Source: Cymbomonas tetramitiformis (lineage: Eukaryota > Chlorophyta > Pyramimonadophyceae > Pyramimonadales > Pyramimonadaceae). Taken from it: a DNA stretch of 64,000 nucleotides. The DNA lies in NCBI GenBank assembly GCA_001247695.2, contig LGRX02012617.1, positions 1 to 64,000 on the forward strand. Reading direction: 5' to 3'. The notes below the pieces were generated by a model. The model made no database searches and was not told the DNA's origin. It was given only the letters and a program-made list of their open reading frames with translations. The translations under genes were made by a program, and so were the position numbers. Every line of letters starts with the position of its first letter. Position 1 is the stretch's first letter. This document shows, in pieces, positions 10,998 to 23,800 of this stretch.

Positions 10998-13900
10998 CCT
11001 CGAAGTGGACCCCGCTTCTGAGCAACTACGAGCTCATGCTGGATCCCCATTTCGAGGACGATGCCCAAGTGCTACCCCGCCCCGCCTCCCTTCCAGGGCT
11101 CACCTGGTGCAGTAACAGCCTGCCGGGCACAAATGATAGAGGCGGCTGCCCTTGGCCCCTCGCTGCTATTCCCCTGAAGGGGGCAGATAGAGAGAGGCCG
11201 CTCTCGGCATCCGTTGCTTGCTTCGGGGCAACCGATGTCCTGTAGCCTTGACACCGCATCTTCGCCGCGCTGTTATTGGGAAACGCTTGTCGCAGGCAGA
11301 GGGGCAGGTGCAGTGCGTGCGTTTGGTTATGCAGCGCGTGGGTGGCTTCGATGAGCCCTCGAGGGGGCGGTGCGGCTTGTAACGGTGGACAGAAGGATCA
11401 CGTTTTATGCTTAGCCCAGCTGTGTGAAAACATGAATACAACCTCTGTGCAATACCTTCGTTTCTACTTCCTTCAGCCATCGCCTCGGTGGCGATCAGTG
11501 CCGTTCCAGCTTCACCAGATCCTCCTCTTCTCCAAAGGTATGGCCCTCTGCATCCGCCGGTATGCCCTGCTTCAGTGCAAGCTTCCTGCACTCCGCATTC
11601 CCAATCGCATGGCTCTCCCTTTTGCCAAAATTGCGCCCTCCCGACCCCCACCTTAAAGCCCCTTGGTCAGAGGCGCTGGAAGTCGATCCCCCTGCCGTCA
11701 TCCCACGGCATGATTGCCCGCCCTGAGCAGTATTTTTTGGGGGCAACTGCACGAACGCTTTCTTTAATGTTTGATTTGCCTTTGTCATGAAGAGCAAGTA
11801 TTGGCCCACCGCCAGCGCGCTCTCTCCGCCCGCCCACCGCCAGCGCGCTCTCTCCGCCCACCCACCGCCAGCGCTCTCCCCCCCGCCAGCGCGCTCTCTC
11901 CGCCCACCCACCGCCAGCGCTCTCCACCAGCCCACCGCCAGCGCTCTCCGCCCACCACCGCCAGGCGCTCTCCGCCACCCACCGCCAGCGCACTCTCCCG
12001 CCCGCCCGCCAGCGCGCTCTCTCCGCCCGCTCACCGCAGGCGCTCTCTCCGCCCGCCCACCGCCAGCGCTCTAACCGCCCGCTCACCGCCAGGCGCTCTC
12101 TCCGCCTGCCCACCGCCAGCGCTCTCTCCCGCCGCCCACCGCCAGCAGGCTCTCTCCGCCCGCCCACCGCCAGCGCTCTCTCCGCCCACCCACCGCCAGT
12201 GCGCTTTTTTCCGCCCGCCCACAGTGAATGTAACATTTGCCGTACGGTCTGCACCTTCCTTTCAGCTGCTTGTGCCAGGTCACCGGTCAAATGTCGGTTG
12301 GGATGTCACACTTTGCACAGGCTCGCCATTGTCACGCTTTGCACAGGCTCGCCATTGTCACGCTTTGCACAGGCTCGCCATTGTCACGCTTTGCACAGGC
12401 TCGCCATTGTCACGCTTTGCACAGGCTCGCCATTGTCACACTTTGCACAGGCTCGCCATTGTCACACTTTGCACAGGCTTGCCATTGTCCAGACGTTCGC
12501 GTATTGAATCATCTTTTGGCGAACCTTTTAGAGAAACTTCCGATCATGGCAGGTGACGTGGCAAGCATCAGGCAGCAGCTGCTCAGCGGCAACAGTGGAC
12601 CTCACGCACCTGCGCCCCCTTGTGAGCGACGCACACCTAGGCGGGGGACACCACATCGTCAAGTGCTTCATTCTCTGCCGTCCTCGGAGTGCGCACACTC
12701 CCGCCCTCCGCTCTCCACAACCCAAGCCTTCCCATTGCCTGTCCACTCGATGTCCGCGGCGATGACGGATGCATCCCAATCGATGGTGGAGTTTTTCAAT
12801 CGTACGGAGGCTGCTCTCGCCAGCTTCTTGCCAAAACACCACCTCCAGTGGAGCAGCGATGAAAGCCTTGCGAGCCTTGGATGGCCGAGAAGCAGTGTTC
12901 TTGGAGCTGCTAGCGGCCTGCCACGCTTTAGCGCTCGCTTGGGCTGCGGCTTGGGGACTCAGGTTTGTGGTGTGCAGGGTGCGAGAGCGCTGGCAGTTGT
13001 AGGCTCTGGTTAAACACGTGTCGATGGGGGTAAAAGTGCAGGAGGAGCCCGTCGAGATCCCCAAGCAGTGCAGCGCTCCATGAGGAGCTGGATGGAGGCT
13101 CTGAGGAAGGTATGGCAATCGGCTCTATGGCATTCCCGCTCCTCCATCCATCAACGGTGCATACTGTTCGTGGCCTGTGATGGTCGATCGGAGGACGCCA
13201 GCTTACTGACGAAGCTTCGACACGCTCGTTGCTGCGCTTTCTGTTCCACGGGCGGTGTGCGCAGCCCACAGGACTGCCCCAGCGCCTGGCACCATGGAGC
13301 GGCGCTTCCGGCGGGTGACTCAAGTTGAGTAGTGTGGTGGAAACACGCCAAGTTGAGGGGTATCATTAATCTGGGATGATCCAACGGCACGTGCCGGTGT
13401 GCAGTTGCTGCAGGAAAGCCTGTTGTTAGGCCAGAGTGAGCTGTGGCATGAGACGTGTATAGTGAATAGGAGGGCGAGGTTTGCTTGTGTGCAGGCCTGA
13501 CTGAACTGGAGACGAGTGTTGTGAATAGTTCGCAAAAGCTGGTGTGCCCTCCCGTTGCTCGTGGAGCCCAGCAGATGAGTCGGGTGTGTGCGGGCTGTGA
13601 ATGGCGGGCAAGAAAGAGAGGCGTAGCGGGCCCTCCCGTTGCTCGTGGAGCCCAGCAGATGAGTTGGGTGTGTGCGGGCTGTGAATGGCGGGCAAGAAAG
13701 AGAGGCGTAGTGGGCCCTCCCATTGCTCGTGGAGCCCAGCAGATGAATCGGGTGTGTGCGGGCTGTGAATGGCGGGCAAGCAGAAAGAGGCGTAGCGGGC
13801 CCTCCCGTTGCTCGTGGAGCCCAGCAGATGAGTCGGGTGTGTGCGGGCTGTGAATGGCGGGCAAGAAGAGGCGTAGTGGGCCCTCCCATTGCTCGTGGAG

Positions 13901-14245
13901 CCCAGCAGATGAGTCGGGTGTGTGCGGGCTGTGAATGGCGGGCAAGACAGAGAGGCGTAGTGGGCCCTCCCATTGCTCGTGGAGCCCAACAGATGAATCG
14001 GGTGTGTGCGGCCTGTGAATGGTGTGTGAGAAAGTGAAGGTTTTGGGGGTGGGTTGGGGTTGCGGGGATCATGATTCTTCAACACAGAGAGGTGCCCTGA
14101 AGGCATACCGCAAGTCGCAGCAGCTTGCATCCAGCAGCATGGGCAGCACTGGTGGAAGCCTTGTAGGAGGAGGCGGGCGTAGTGATAGTGCCTCGGCATA
14201 TGGCCCCGTCCCCGATGAGGAGACTCTGTTCGTGGTGGGCGCTTA
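10998..14245 (+). CDS. Tentative multi-exon gene, unrecognised product
   Basis: I do not recognise the product. Gene-like islands sit between tandem arrays on the plus strand: about 10998-11070 (reading PSKWTPLLSNYELMLDPHFE), about 12552-12610 (DVASIRQQLLSGNSGP after a CAG acceptor), about 12755-12875 (SMVEFFNRTEAALASFLPK), about 13044-13108 (MRSWMEALRK then a GTATGG donor), and a last exon at about 14083-14245. The last exon follows an acceptor in a pyrimidine-rich tract, reads RGALKAYRKSQQLASSSMG, then a Gly/Ser-rich stretch, and ends in TAA. Phases between all islands were not reconciled, so the exon set is provisional. A gene on the opposite strand across 12.5-13.1 kb cannot be excluded. 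Confidence 0.3.
11800..12215. repeat. Variable 24-32-bp GC-rich tandem repeat
   Basis: Fifteen or so units built on cgcccaccgccagcgcgctc with tctccgcc, of irregular length. Lies between the first two islands of the tentative gene, so probably intronic. Long frames on both strands here arise from the repeat. Confidence 0.88.
12308..12490. repeat. 26-bp tandem repeat, seven copies
   Basis: Unit begins ttgtcacgctttgcacaggc and ends tcgcca. Near-perfect copies with late substitutions (cacgct to cacact, tcgcc to ttgcc). Confidence 0.92.
13540..14030. repeat. About 84-bp tandem repeat, six copies
   Basis: The unit contains ttgctcgtggagcccagcag and ggcgggcaagaaagagaggc. Copies begin at about 13550, 13635, 13719, 13804, 13886 and 13970. 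84 is a multiple of three, so both strands stay open over several copies, but an acceptor follows and the array looks intronic. Confidence 0.9.
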
Positions 14246-16320
14246 ATCCAGTCAGGTCGGTCTGCACAATCATTAACAGCTCCACCTAACACATCAATGT
14301 AACATCAGTCGTCTGGTCTGCAAACTCGAGAATACAGTAAGTGCTAGTGACACGCAGATAAGAATTGAGCCACCAGACCTAAGATCGGGTAATCCACTGT
14401 AGATTGATATCATTATTTTAGGTAAGACCATACATACTTCGGTAGCGCTGATCCGTGGCTAGTAGTGCCATCTTCTCTGCTTCGCCACCGTTGGGTTGAT
14501 ATCATCGTGAGTCGGCCAATTCGTTTCGGGCTTGCGAGGTCGGCCACGATTCATGTCTTTTTGGCCACATACATGTTACCTTACGTCACCTACCACGGCA
14601 TTCACGGGTTTTTCGAAGGGGATGCCCCGCTTTGCCGAGCCGCCCTGCTGCCCACCGCCGACATTTAAGTTGGTCGAGCCGTTTTGATGACCACACCTAC
14701 GCGTACTCCCATGCGCACTAGTAAGGTGCGAGTGAGCCGCGCGGTATGCCACGATCTTCGAGGACGACGGAGCGCTACATCAAGCGGCTTCTGCGACGTT
14801 TACGTCTACTAGACGCCTACCGTGGGAAGGATCGCATCTTCAAGGGACACATGCGTACCATGACCGATCATAGCCGAGGCAGTCCTGACGGGGAGTCCCG
14901 ATGGATGTCCCTGTCAGACGCTTCTAGATTTGTGCCATCTCAGTCTTCGTCGTTGCAGCAGTCTCTCTGTCCACTTGGACATTCCTCAATCGAGGCTGCT
15001 CCCTTTCAGTGTGTGGCTCCGCCCTTCGATGGTGCCATGATGGCTAGCCCACTTGGGCACAGCCTTTCTCCAATCGAGGTCGTTCCGTCTTTGCCACTTG
15101 GCTGCAACCCGGTCATTCGTGTCGCATGCATGGTCATTTCTGTCTCTGTCGCAAGAAAATATTTTTGTCGCAGGAATCTTCTGAAAAATGACCCGCTATC
15201 ATTACTCAAGGTTCCCCCATCATGGATGCCTTGTGCAAAAGCGCTCCCTTTCGTATTCATGAACGTCTACTTAGAAATGCTGTACTTCAAAAACAACAAC
15301 AAGACGCCAAACTCAGCGTGCACCCAAGACTTAAGCGTTTTCACTGTCGTTCCCAAACTTCGGAAGAGGACCTGCGCGTGGTGGGAGAGTTGTTGCGAAT
15401 AAACTTCGGTGCGATGGGCAGATGGGATCAACTTCGATTACACGATGACAGTATGGCACCCTCATCAGCGAGCAACGCAAGGGCGGTTTCAGTCAAATCA
15501 TCAGCATGTTCAACCGGTTTTGAAACGCTTTCAGTACCCGCTCACCGAGACACACAATCGCAACTTCAGCAGGGTCACAGACACGTAATTGGGCCAACTC
15601 CCGTATCTCAGCGTCAGTGTCCGGTGTTATGTCCATGGCACTCAGTTCGACGATGGCATAATGAATGAAGCAGCTTGCTCCTTCACCGTATACGAGATAA
15701 CGGATATCGAATGTAGGGGGAGTCTTGGGGACATCCGTCTTCTTGTCTTGGTTTGTAACGTTAGTTGGTCTCACTTCGCAGTTTTGCCTATATAAAGCTC
15801 GAATTCAAAAAATGCGGGAAAATGTGCGATCAGATCGCGAACACGATCGTTTATACCACTATTTTTGTTTTTTGGGGGGCTGTTCGCGAACAAGCCATAA
15901 TTCATACGATCAGGCATGTTCGCAAGGGTTTTGGCGATAGCCGAACCCTGGTATAAATAGACAATACTGTAGTAGTTCCAATATATATAGTGAAATTGGT
16001 ACACTATATAGTGTACCAGGGGTTTTGCTCCATCCCTAGTCACACTCCAAAAAGTAGCAAGCGGGGTGCACAAGGTAATCGTCCATTCACAAAAAAAGAT
16101 ATCTCGCGAGTTCACGTGTACTAAACATAAAGCCAATTATCGCTATGTGGATTCTTGTACACTTTGTTTTAGCTTTGACAGGCATCAGGCATTTTTTTTC
16201 AGTGACACTTTCAACGACATGCAACAAAGGCTCTTGTAATCAACTTGCAAACTTGAAGTATGACTACCCTGATAAGACCTTGTCTAAGACACTGCAGATG
16301 AAGCCTCGTGCGGTTCTCAT
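14246..16320. other. Intergenic; one unconvincing 218-codon frame
   Basis: A plus-strand frame at 14746-15402 is the longest and has a basic N-terminus but no recognisable domain. I treat it as unsupported. 15800-16020 is AT-rich and includes the perfect 20-bp palindrome GGTACACTATATAGTGTACC at 15998-16017. No RNA gene seen. Confidence 0.45.
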
Positions 16321-17871
16321 TTACATATTCGGGCATTGCCCCTTTGGTGGCACTTTCTTGGAGTCGACACCTCGAATAAAGGTCTGAATCGTGTCACGAA
16401 CAGCCTTGTTTGCCACCTTTGGCACCGCGTGCCAGGATCTGTCGCAAATGGCGAAAGCCATCACTGCGTTTGGGACGAAAGGCGCCTGCTTCACAGTTTT
16501 CCACTGTTTGTCTTTGGGATCCATCCATTTGCTCTCCTTTTGGGTGGTTCCCTTCGTAGATCGGACTACTTGCGTGCCTGCGGTGCTTAGGGCACTATCC
16601 TTTGGAAGGTAATACAGCATTGTAATCCATTTGTAAGGGGCATCTGTGTGCGGCCCGATGGCATACCCAGAAATGTCTCGATTGAGCTCCATCCTCATGT
16701 ACAACGTCTTTGCAATGTTTCGCCAGTCAGCGGAGCGCGCCTGCACCATGGCACATAGAGTAAAAAAGGTGGTTCCTGCCACAAGCTATTCTGTAAGCCA
16801 AGTGCAGTGCGCCAACTGTAGCCAATTTATCTCCTCCTAGCAAATATAACGTCGCAAGCCTTAAAGGTCAAGAGACACCATCAATCGCAATCTTTGAGGA
16901 TGGTGTTCGAGCACCATGAAAGCCCTAGAACAACAGCCAGGCGCCGTCCAAGCCAGCCGCCTCCCTAAGACAACAGCCAGGCACCGCCCAAGCCGGTCGC
17001 CTCCCTGGAACAACAGCCAGGCGCCGTCCAAGCCGGCCGCCTCCCTGGAACAACAGCCAGGCGCCGTCCAAGCCGGCCGCCTCCCTGGAACAACAGCCAG
17101 GTGCCGCCCAAGCCGGCCGCCTCCCTGGAACAACAGCCAGGCGCCGTCCAAGCCGGCCGCCACCCTGGAACAACAGCCAGGCGCCGCCCAAGCCGGCCGC
17201 CTCCCTGGAACAACAGCCAGGCGCCGTCCAAGCCGGCCGCCTCCCTGGAACAACAGCCAGGCGCCGTCCTAGTGTCCGAGGACCATAATACATACCTTCA
17301 GTGTCACATCGAACTTCTCCAGCCATGCCTGCTTGAGTTCCTCCCGACCAAATTGCCGCGACCACTCGGTCCAGAAGGTGGCGTTCAGGTTCTTCGAGGA
17401 CGGTATCGGCCTCCATTTCTTCGTCTTTTTGTTCAGTACACCGGGCCCTATGTTTTCGTTGTTGCTTCGGATGAGCATCGCATACCGCCCGTCCCCTTGT
17501 TTGAAGTGGGAGTCGGACTTGGTGTACGCGGCTTGGTTCGGAGGGAGCATCCTGAGCATGCACTCGTAAACGTCCGGGCTAAAGATGTCCTGGATCACTG
17601 CATGGGGGTATGGGCCCATTGTAACGCGCGCGTGCTGGATCTTCGCCAAGGTATATGCCACGTGCGCATCCGTTATTGCACAGTTGATATTAGCCTGCAG
17701 GAGGCGCACAAGAGAAAGTACATCTGTGTGAATTCCTAAGAAGCCTTGAAAGCTAAATAGTGGTGACCGACGTACATTTACCTGGTGTAAGCGCCGCGCA
17801 CCCACCGTGCGTTCCGCGGGAAGATCCTGCAATCCGGGTACCCCCTCCCACTTTCTGGTGTCAGCTGACAT
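16321..17871 (-). CDS. 2-oxoglutarate/Fe(II)-dependent oxygenase, three exons
   Basis: Cytosolic-type dioxygenase of the 2OG-Fe(II) fold, which hydroxylates a substrate using 2-oxoglutarate, O2 and iron. The substrate cannot be told. Model: exon 1 17871-17782, exon 2 17694-17296, exon 3 16740-16321. All junctions are GT-AG and phase 0, giving 302 residues. Exon 2 has the N-terminal pattern YPHAVIQDIFSPDVYECMLRMLP. Exon 3 has the metal site: GPHTDAPYKW gives the HxD pair, RSWHAVPKV the distal His, and AVRDTIQTF the Arg that binds 2-oxoglutarate. The start is the first ATG of exon 1 (MSADTRKW); an upstream in-frame ATG at 17970 is less likely. Intron 2 (17295-16741) contains a 40-bp satellite array. 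The protein resembles small prokaryote-like or viral-type 2OG oxygenases common in algae. Confidence 0.78.
16921..17272. repeat. 40-bp tandem repeat, about nine copies, in an intron
   Basis: The unit has ctccctggaacaacagccag followed by gcgccgtccaagccggccgc, period exactly 40 bp. It lies inside intron 2 of the 2OG oxygenase. 40 is not a multiple of three, yet both strands remain open, which explains long spurious frames here. Confidence 0.95.
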
Positions 17872-20800
17872 CGTGTGCAATATGAGAAGGGAGTGTACTA
17901 AGGACCAGCGACACCGCTCGATATTGGGCAGATGAGACGCGGAAAGCAAAACTGCCCCGAAAACTATCAAACTTCCTCCAGCGGTTCATCTGTCTACTTC
18001 CACCCGGGGCTCCGCAATGGCCGGTGCTACAGCTTGCACTTCGTCCCAATATCAGTTTTCGTTTCTTCCATGCGCAGTCAATAGAGGCCAGGCCGGCACG
18101 TGCGTGCGCCTGGAACGTAGCAAGCATTCTGGATCATACGACGCGCGACAAGTTTAATTGTCCTCAATTCGTCTTTGAAGAGAAGTGCATACGCAGATCC
18201 AGCATGGTGCCAGACGGCCGTCGACTGGATTCAAGGATCGCGCTGCGAACGTTCCAATTTTGGGTAGTAATACGAAGACAGTGGGTAAAAATTCTAGATC
18301 TCAAATTGATAAGCACTCGCAGCACTGTGCCTTGATTTTGGAACAGCCTATCAGGAAATACGGTCAACTCGTGCGGCTCAACAGGTCTTCGGGGGACAAA
18401 TTATTGTGTTGTGTTCAGTGCAACGTGATTGAATTCAAGCGCGCAAGGTGAAGATCGTAAAGCGAAGACAGCATCCTGTAACTACAAAACATCACTCTGC
18501 GGATGGCGCACGAAGCGCCCCCACGTAGGCCTTGTCTGGAGGTGCCGGGAAGTCATCGGCGAAGTGGAACATGAAGAGCGAGGAATAGCAGGACAGGTAG
18601 AACTTTCTGTGACTTCAATAACGAAATTTCAACAGGGTAAGAATTGAATAGAAATTGAACACACCATAGGAAGAATGTCTGCCGCGTGCTGCATACAAAA
18701 TACTATGTGAGAGAAACATGCGAGCATCACGGTAAAGCGTTTTAAGATGGCCATTTTTGAGAAACCTAAAACTAGGATTTGGTCTGATTTCACTTGGAAA
18801 CGCTAGATTAATTGGGGACACGGTCGAAAATCGCTGTGGAGTTTGGACCGGTGTGTATGTGTGCTGCGATGTCAGCATACGCTTGACTAAAATCTGCACA
18901 CTTAACTCGAGTCTCTGCAATAATTTTACTGCGAGAGGAGGGAGACCTCAGAAGTTGTGATTAGCGTATGCGTATTGCACAGCTGCAACAGTGACACTTG
19001 TGTCCTACACTGGAACCTCCGAAATGAGAGAATTCATACTAGATACTTCAACTTCAACAAAAAACAACTTTGTCGACCATCAGCATGAGCGTCACGCGAG
19101 CATCGGCGATTTAGGTGACAGCTGACAGCCTGACACCAAACGCAAAGACCGAATTGGCGAATACGCAATAGAATACCGAAAGGAGATGATGCAGATGGAG
19201 ATGCACATTTGACATTACCATTATCATTAGGATTACGATTACTCAACCCCAGCCCGCCCCACCGCACGCGACGGGGAGGCGACACAGGTTGGACCTGTCG
19301 CTGTCGTGTGACGTGTCGTGTGTGGGTGGCAAGTTCCGTTCAGGTTTTCGTATTACGCGCGCGCTGGAATTCACAGTTGGTTTCCGTCTCAGTCCCGAAA
19401 AAAGTCTGAACCAGTGTCACGGTCATATCGTCTCGCATCGCCTCGCCTCGCGTGTCATGTCATGTAAATTAAATCACGATGACATGACGCGAGGTATCTG
19501 CGAGATATTCAGGCACTTGACTGAGACGGAAACCAACTGTGAATTCCAGCGCGTATAACCCTTCCCTTTCGTATTTGGGTTTCCAGGTTTGAAGTGGATG
19601 GGTTGTTTGAGATCAGATCAGATCAGATACGTTGTGGTAGAATCATCACACGTAAATATTAATATCGCCTTGATGAGTGTTTGGCCAAAGGCCTTCCAGA
19701 GAGTTAGCGAAGACAACCCGGTACGCTACCTTCGTTAGGACATTATTGCACAGCCTGGGTCTGCATCTAACCGTGATCTGCGGTGTTGCTGTCGGTGTCA
19801 GCATTTCGCGCAGTGTCTTGTGCTGGTTATGTGCTATGCCACACAAGTGTAGCCGGCCAAATCCTGTTTCCGCGACTTTGCAGCTGCAGGACATCACACA
19901 TCGATTGAGTTAAGTTGGGTTGCTTCGTCTCGCCGGGTACCTAACAGGTTACCCCTCCTCCAAAAGAAGCCATCGAATGGGGAAATAATGTTATGTCAGC
20001 CGCTCTGGCTGGCGCGTTGGCGAGAATGACACAGGTGATCAGATATTCTTTGTTTCTTCAGAAAAGCTGGCTTGTGGTTGAAGCATCCCGTTGCTTAGGG
20101 TTTATCCGATTCTAATGCTATCTGTTTTGGCGGCAGGAAGCTTTGAAAATTCGCTGGGAAATATCGCAACCACCTTTCAGGTGGTTAGAACATGCCACAC
20201 GTTCGCCCAACCGATGCAGCGCTAAGGCTTCCATTGCTCTGCGCAGACTTCCTCCCAATAACTCGCGCGCTCTGGTTGTAGCACAGACGCTTGGGTTGTA
20301 GCACAGCGCGCTCTGTTGCCAGCACAGATCGTAGGGATAGTTGGAGACTTTAATCCTGCGTCCTGTCTGTCTTGTGTTTATTTTTTCGACTTCTCTGATT
20401 TTCTATCCTTCATTTTCCTCAATATTTTCCAGCGATCGAGCGTGCGGATTGCGAGAATGTGCCGCGGATATCCAGGAAGCTGCGCTCACGATCACATCTT
20501 TCATGTACTCGACAGGATACTAGAAAATACGTGTCTGCGTCTTCCCTGCTTAAAAGGAAAAGGTTTCACCAGCCGTTGCCGGCCATTCGACTGCAATATT
20601 CAGTTGGATGGCGCAGCCGTTACGGCCTTGCCGTCCACAAAGAACACTTGCACTGATTCTGTACGCGCCGGTTGGGAATGCAGAAGGGCGTCGCAGGCCG
20701 AGCAAGCTTTTCGCCTGTTGCGCGTCTCCCGCAAGGGGACCGGGGGAGCGCTTCTGGCGGGAGCTCTAATGGCCGTTTACAGCGGGCTGCAACTGGGCCT

Positions 20801-23800
20801 CGTCCAACCTCCAATGCTCCTTTCGCACCCAGAAGCTACTGCAGGTCGCCTCCCCTCCCTCTCCTAACGCACACCCTCGGCCTACGTGCGATGATGGGAG
20901 AGAACTCGCTACTGTCCACGGCTACTGTTGTGCTAGCGTTTTGTTTATTTGGGACAACATGCGTCCCGTCTCCTTGTAGGTTTGGCATACCTGTCACACC
21001 AGTCCCTTCCTTTTTGCATGCCCCTTCAATACTTGCGTCACCATGCTGTGGCAGCATTCCTCACGGACGTGTGCATCTGCAACGGCCGTTCATCCCTAGA
21101 CGATATTACCTATTGAAGCTGCCAGCTACTCATCCGAGGCGGTATAAAGCCGCGATTCTTAGGTGTTCAGGCCTAAGTCCTTTTGCCTTCTGTGGATCGG
21201 CTGGGCTTGAGAAGTCGTTGTAGGATCGTCCAAACTTCACGTTGCGCTTTTTTCTTATCTTAGAAACGATCTCATGATTTGTGACTGCTTCACGTGGCAC
21301 AGGTGCCTGCGCCGTGACCACCTTTTTGTGCGGCGGGGCTTTTCCTGGGGCCACGATGCGACTGCGAGCGTTGTATGCTTCGGGTGGTTGCCTGGCGGGC
21401 GCTGCGCTCGGGTGGCCTCTCGGGGTGGCCCAAGTGGCCTTGCGAGACGTTGTGGAGCAAGAAGGGCAAGCTGCAGCGTCTGCAGGCAAGGCCACTCTCT
21501 CCCCAAGCTTTGTTTCCACTCCCTTCTTCCGCCCGGGCTGATGAAGGTTGGAGTGGGCGGCTCAAACAATTGTGTCTTCAAGTTCGGGTTTGTTGACAGT
21601 GTTTCGTATTCTTAGCGTGTTCCCCGGCTGAGTGTGAAAAAGGGTCTGTTCTGCACGTGCTGTCAAATCGGGGTTGATCGTGTACTTATCTCCAACGTGC
21701 TCCCAGGGTGTGCTCGATGGCGAACTTTTTCTAAACGTACTCTGCAGTTAGGTTCGTTGGTGTATAGGCACTGCAAGTTCTCAGATAGGGGTCAACAGCA
21801 CATCTATATTTCATGGGTTTTCGAAGTGGATTACACGCTATATCTGTCCGGTGCGAATCCTTTTGCAAGTTAGACACATGTCTAGTTCAATCCCAGCTTA
21901 TGCACATTTACGAGATGGAAGATATATTCATCGCCAAGTCTACTATATTACCCGCGCCTAGTTCAGCCCCGTGCCATCATGCTCACCTAGAGGGGACCTT
22001 TCCATTTCAATTGTACGAACAGCCGACGTTGCTCAGACACCAGGCCGCCGACAGGGAGCTCTCTGTCTCCTAAATAGTTGAGGGATTTTCGGTGTAGGGT
22101 TTCAAGCTGCTTGGAAACTCACATGACGTAAGCACTTCACTGAGTGAATACCTTCGTAGGGGAGCATACTGACTTCCAGTTGACATCGATGCTCCCGAAG
22201 TGGCACTGTTGGTGGAGAATGGAGCTGCAGTGGGTGCATGTTTTATTTGATAACCTCACCCAGCTGTGGAGCCGAGAGTGATCAGCTGGATGAAGGATTC
22301 TTCCTTTGCAAAGTGCTGCTTTCAGGAATGATGGCTCCTATGAAAGTTTTGCACTTTTCAGGGTTTTACAGCAGGATGAGCAGTGTCTGCTTTCACAGGA
22401 ACTTTTAGGGGTATGAATGTCCAGTACACACCGACTCGCTGCCCTGCACAATAGCGGGCAGGCACACTAGAAGTGCCATCCTCAGGCTTTGTTGAGCTGT
22501 CTCCGAGATTCATACCAGTTGCTGCCTGATATGTAACCCCCTTGTGTGTGATGCCGATAGGCAGAGCTGTTGAAGGTGGCTTGCGTTGGGTGCAGATGAT
22601 AACAAGAGCAAACCTGTGCCTGACTCGACTGGGCCGGCCATCCGTCTGTTGGAGCAACAATTAAATTCCCGACAGAAATAGGCATTGCCTGTCAGAGGAG
22701 GCTTGCAAGTTCCGATAAGGGGACGGTAGAATTCATCGTCAGATTGTTCTTCGATCATAGACACACTTCTTGTTGTAAATCAGCGTGAACAGTTCAAGAC
22801 TTTTCAAACTCTCTAGAAATTGAGAGGCTTCTCTTTTTTAGAAACTTTCGAGACAATGAATAGCAATATATGTACATGGCCCGTTTGACTCAGGCCAGGA
22901 AACGTCTTTGTGAGTTTCAAGGTGGTTGTGACCCAGCCTTCATTACTGTTTGTGACAGAATCGAATTCATGCATGCCGGTTTTAATCACTTTTTTTCTTC
23001 AGCGCCTGATGTTCCGGCATCGATAGGACTGATGCTGCTCTCTTGGCAAGGCAGTTTGCATATCTTCTGGGCAGCGAATATTGCTCGAGAGTGCATGGCA
23101 TAACGGATTATTGCGTATATCGCAAATGTAATGCCGGAATTCAGCTGCATGGGCTGTCACTACCCGAGTCTGGTACGATATCCGAGAGTCTACCGAGTAC
23201 TTCATTGGACCAAGCGTGCGGCCAATTTTAGTGTCGATGCTATAGGTTTGCGCTTTAGACCACTACATTGGGGGGAAATATGGGGACATCTCATGGGAGC
23301 ATTGTGGCGCTCACTCGTTAGATTTTCCCCCCAGATTTGGATGCGCAGTTTGAGTTATTACGCCGACATCGAAGGAATATCTCCCAAAAGGAACGAACCG
23401 ACTTAGTGAGACTCGTGGAGCGAGGCATCGAGGGATGAGACATTACTCTCCCGGCTCGGAAAACACTGACCCACCTCAAAACCATGTATGTCATGAGCAG
23501 CATCCCCAACCTGCGTTTTTCATTACATTGTTTGGGACGAGGTTCCATTCGTCGGAATATTTTGTGATGCTCTCTGAATTTATGAAGACATGATGTAGGT
23601 TTCGTTTGCACATAGTTGCGCGAACGAGGTGGCGACAACACCTATTTGTAGTGCGTTCAGACCTCGCAGTATATGTGGCTCGCGCCATACCGAATGGATG
23701 AATCTACGGTACAACCGGGACCTGCTCGAGTGAGCCAAGTGAGTGCTCTACAAGCCCAGTCAGACCACAGCACGTCCTACGGTTTGACCTTTACCACGGA

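Noticed and set aside
11667..12290. Arg/Gly/Trp-rich long frames on both strands
   Set aside because: Products of the cgcccaccgccagcgc array; no start context or splice support.
13151..14292. Three long minus-strand frames (250-288 codons)
   Set aside because: All three frames translate the same 84-bp repeat, which stays open because its period is divisible by three. A splice acceptor on the plus strand directly follows the array.
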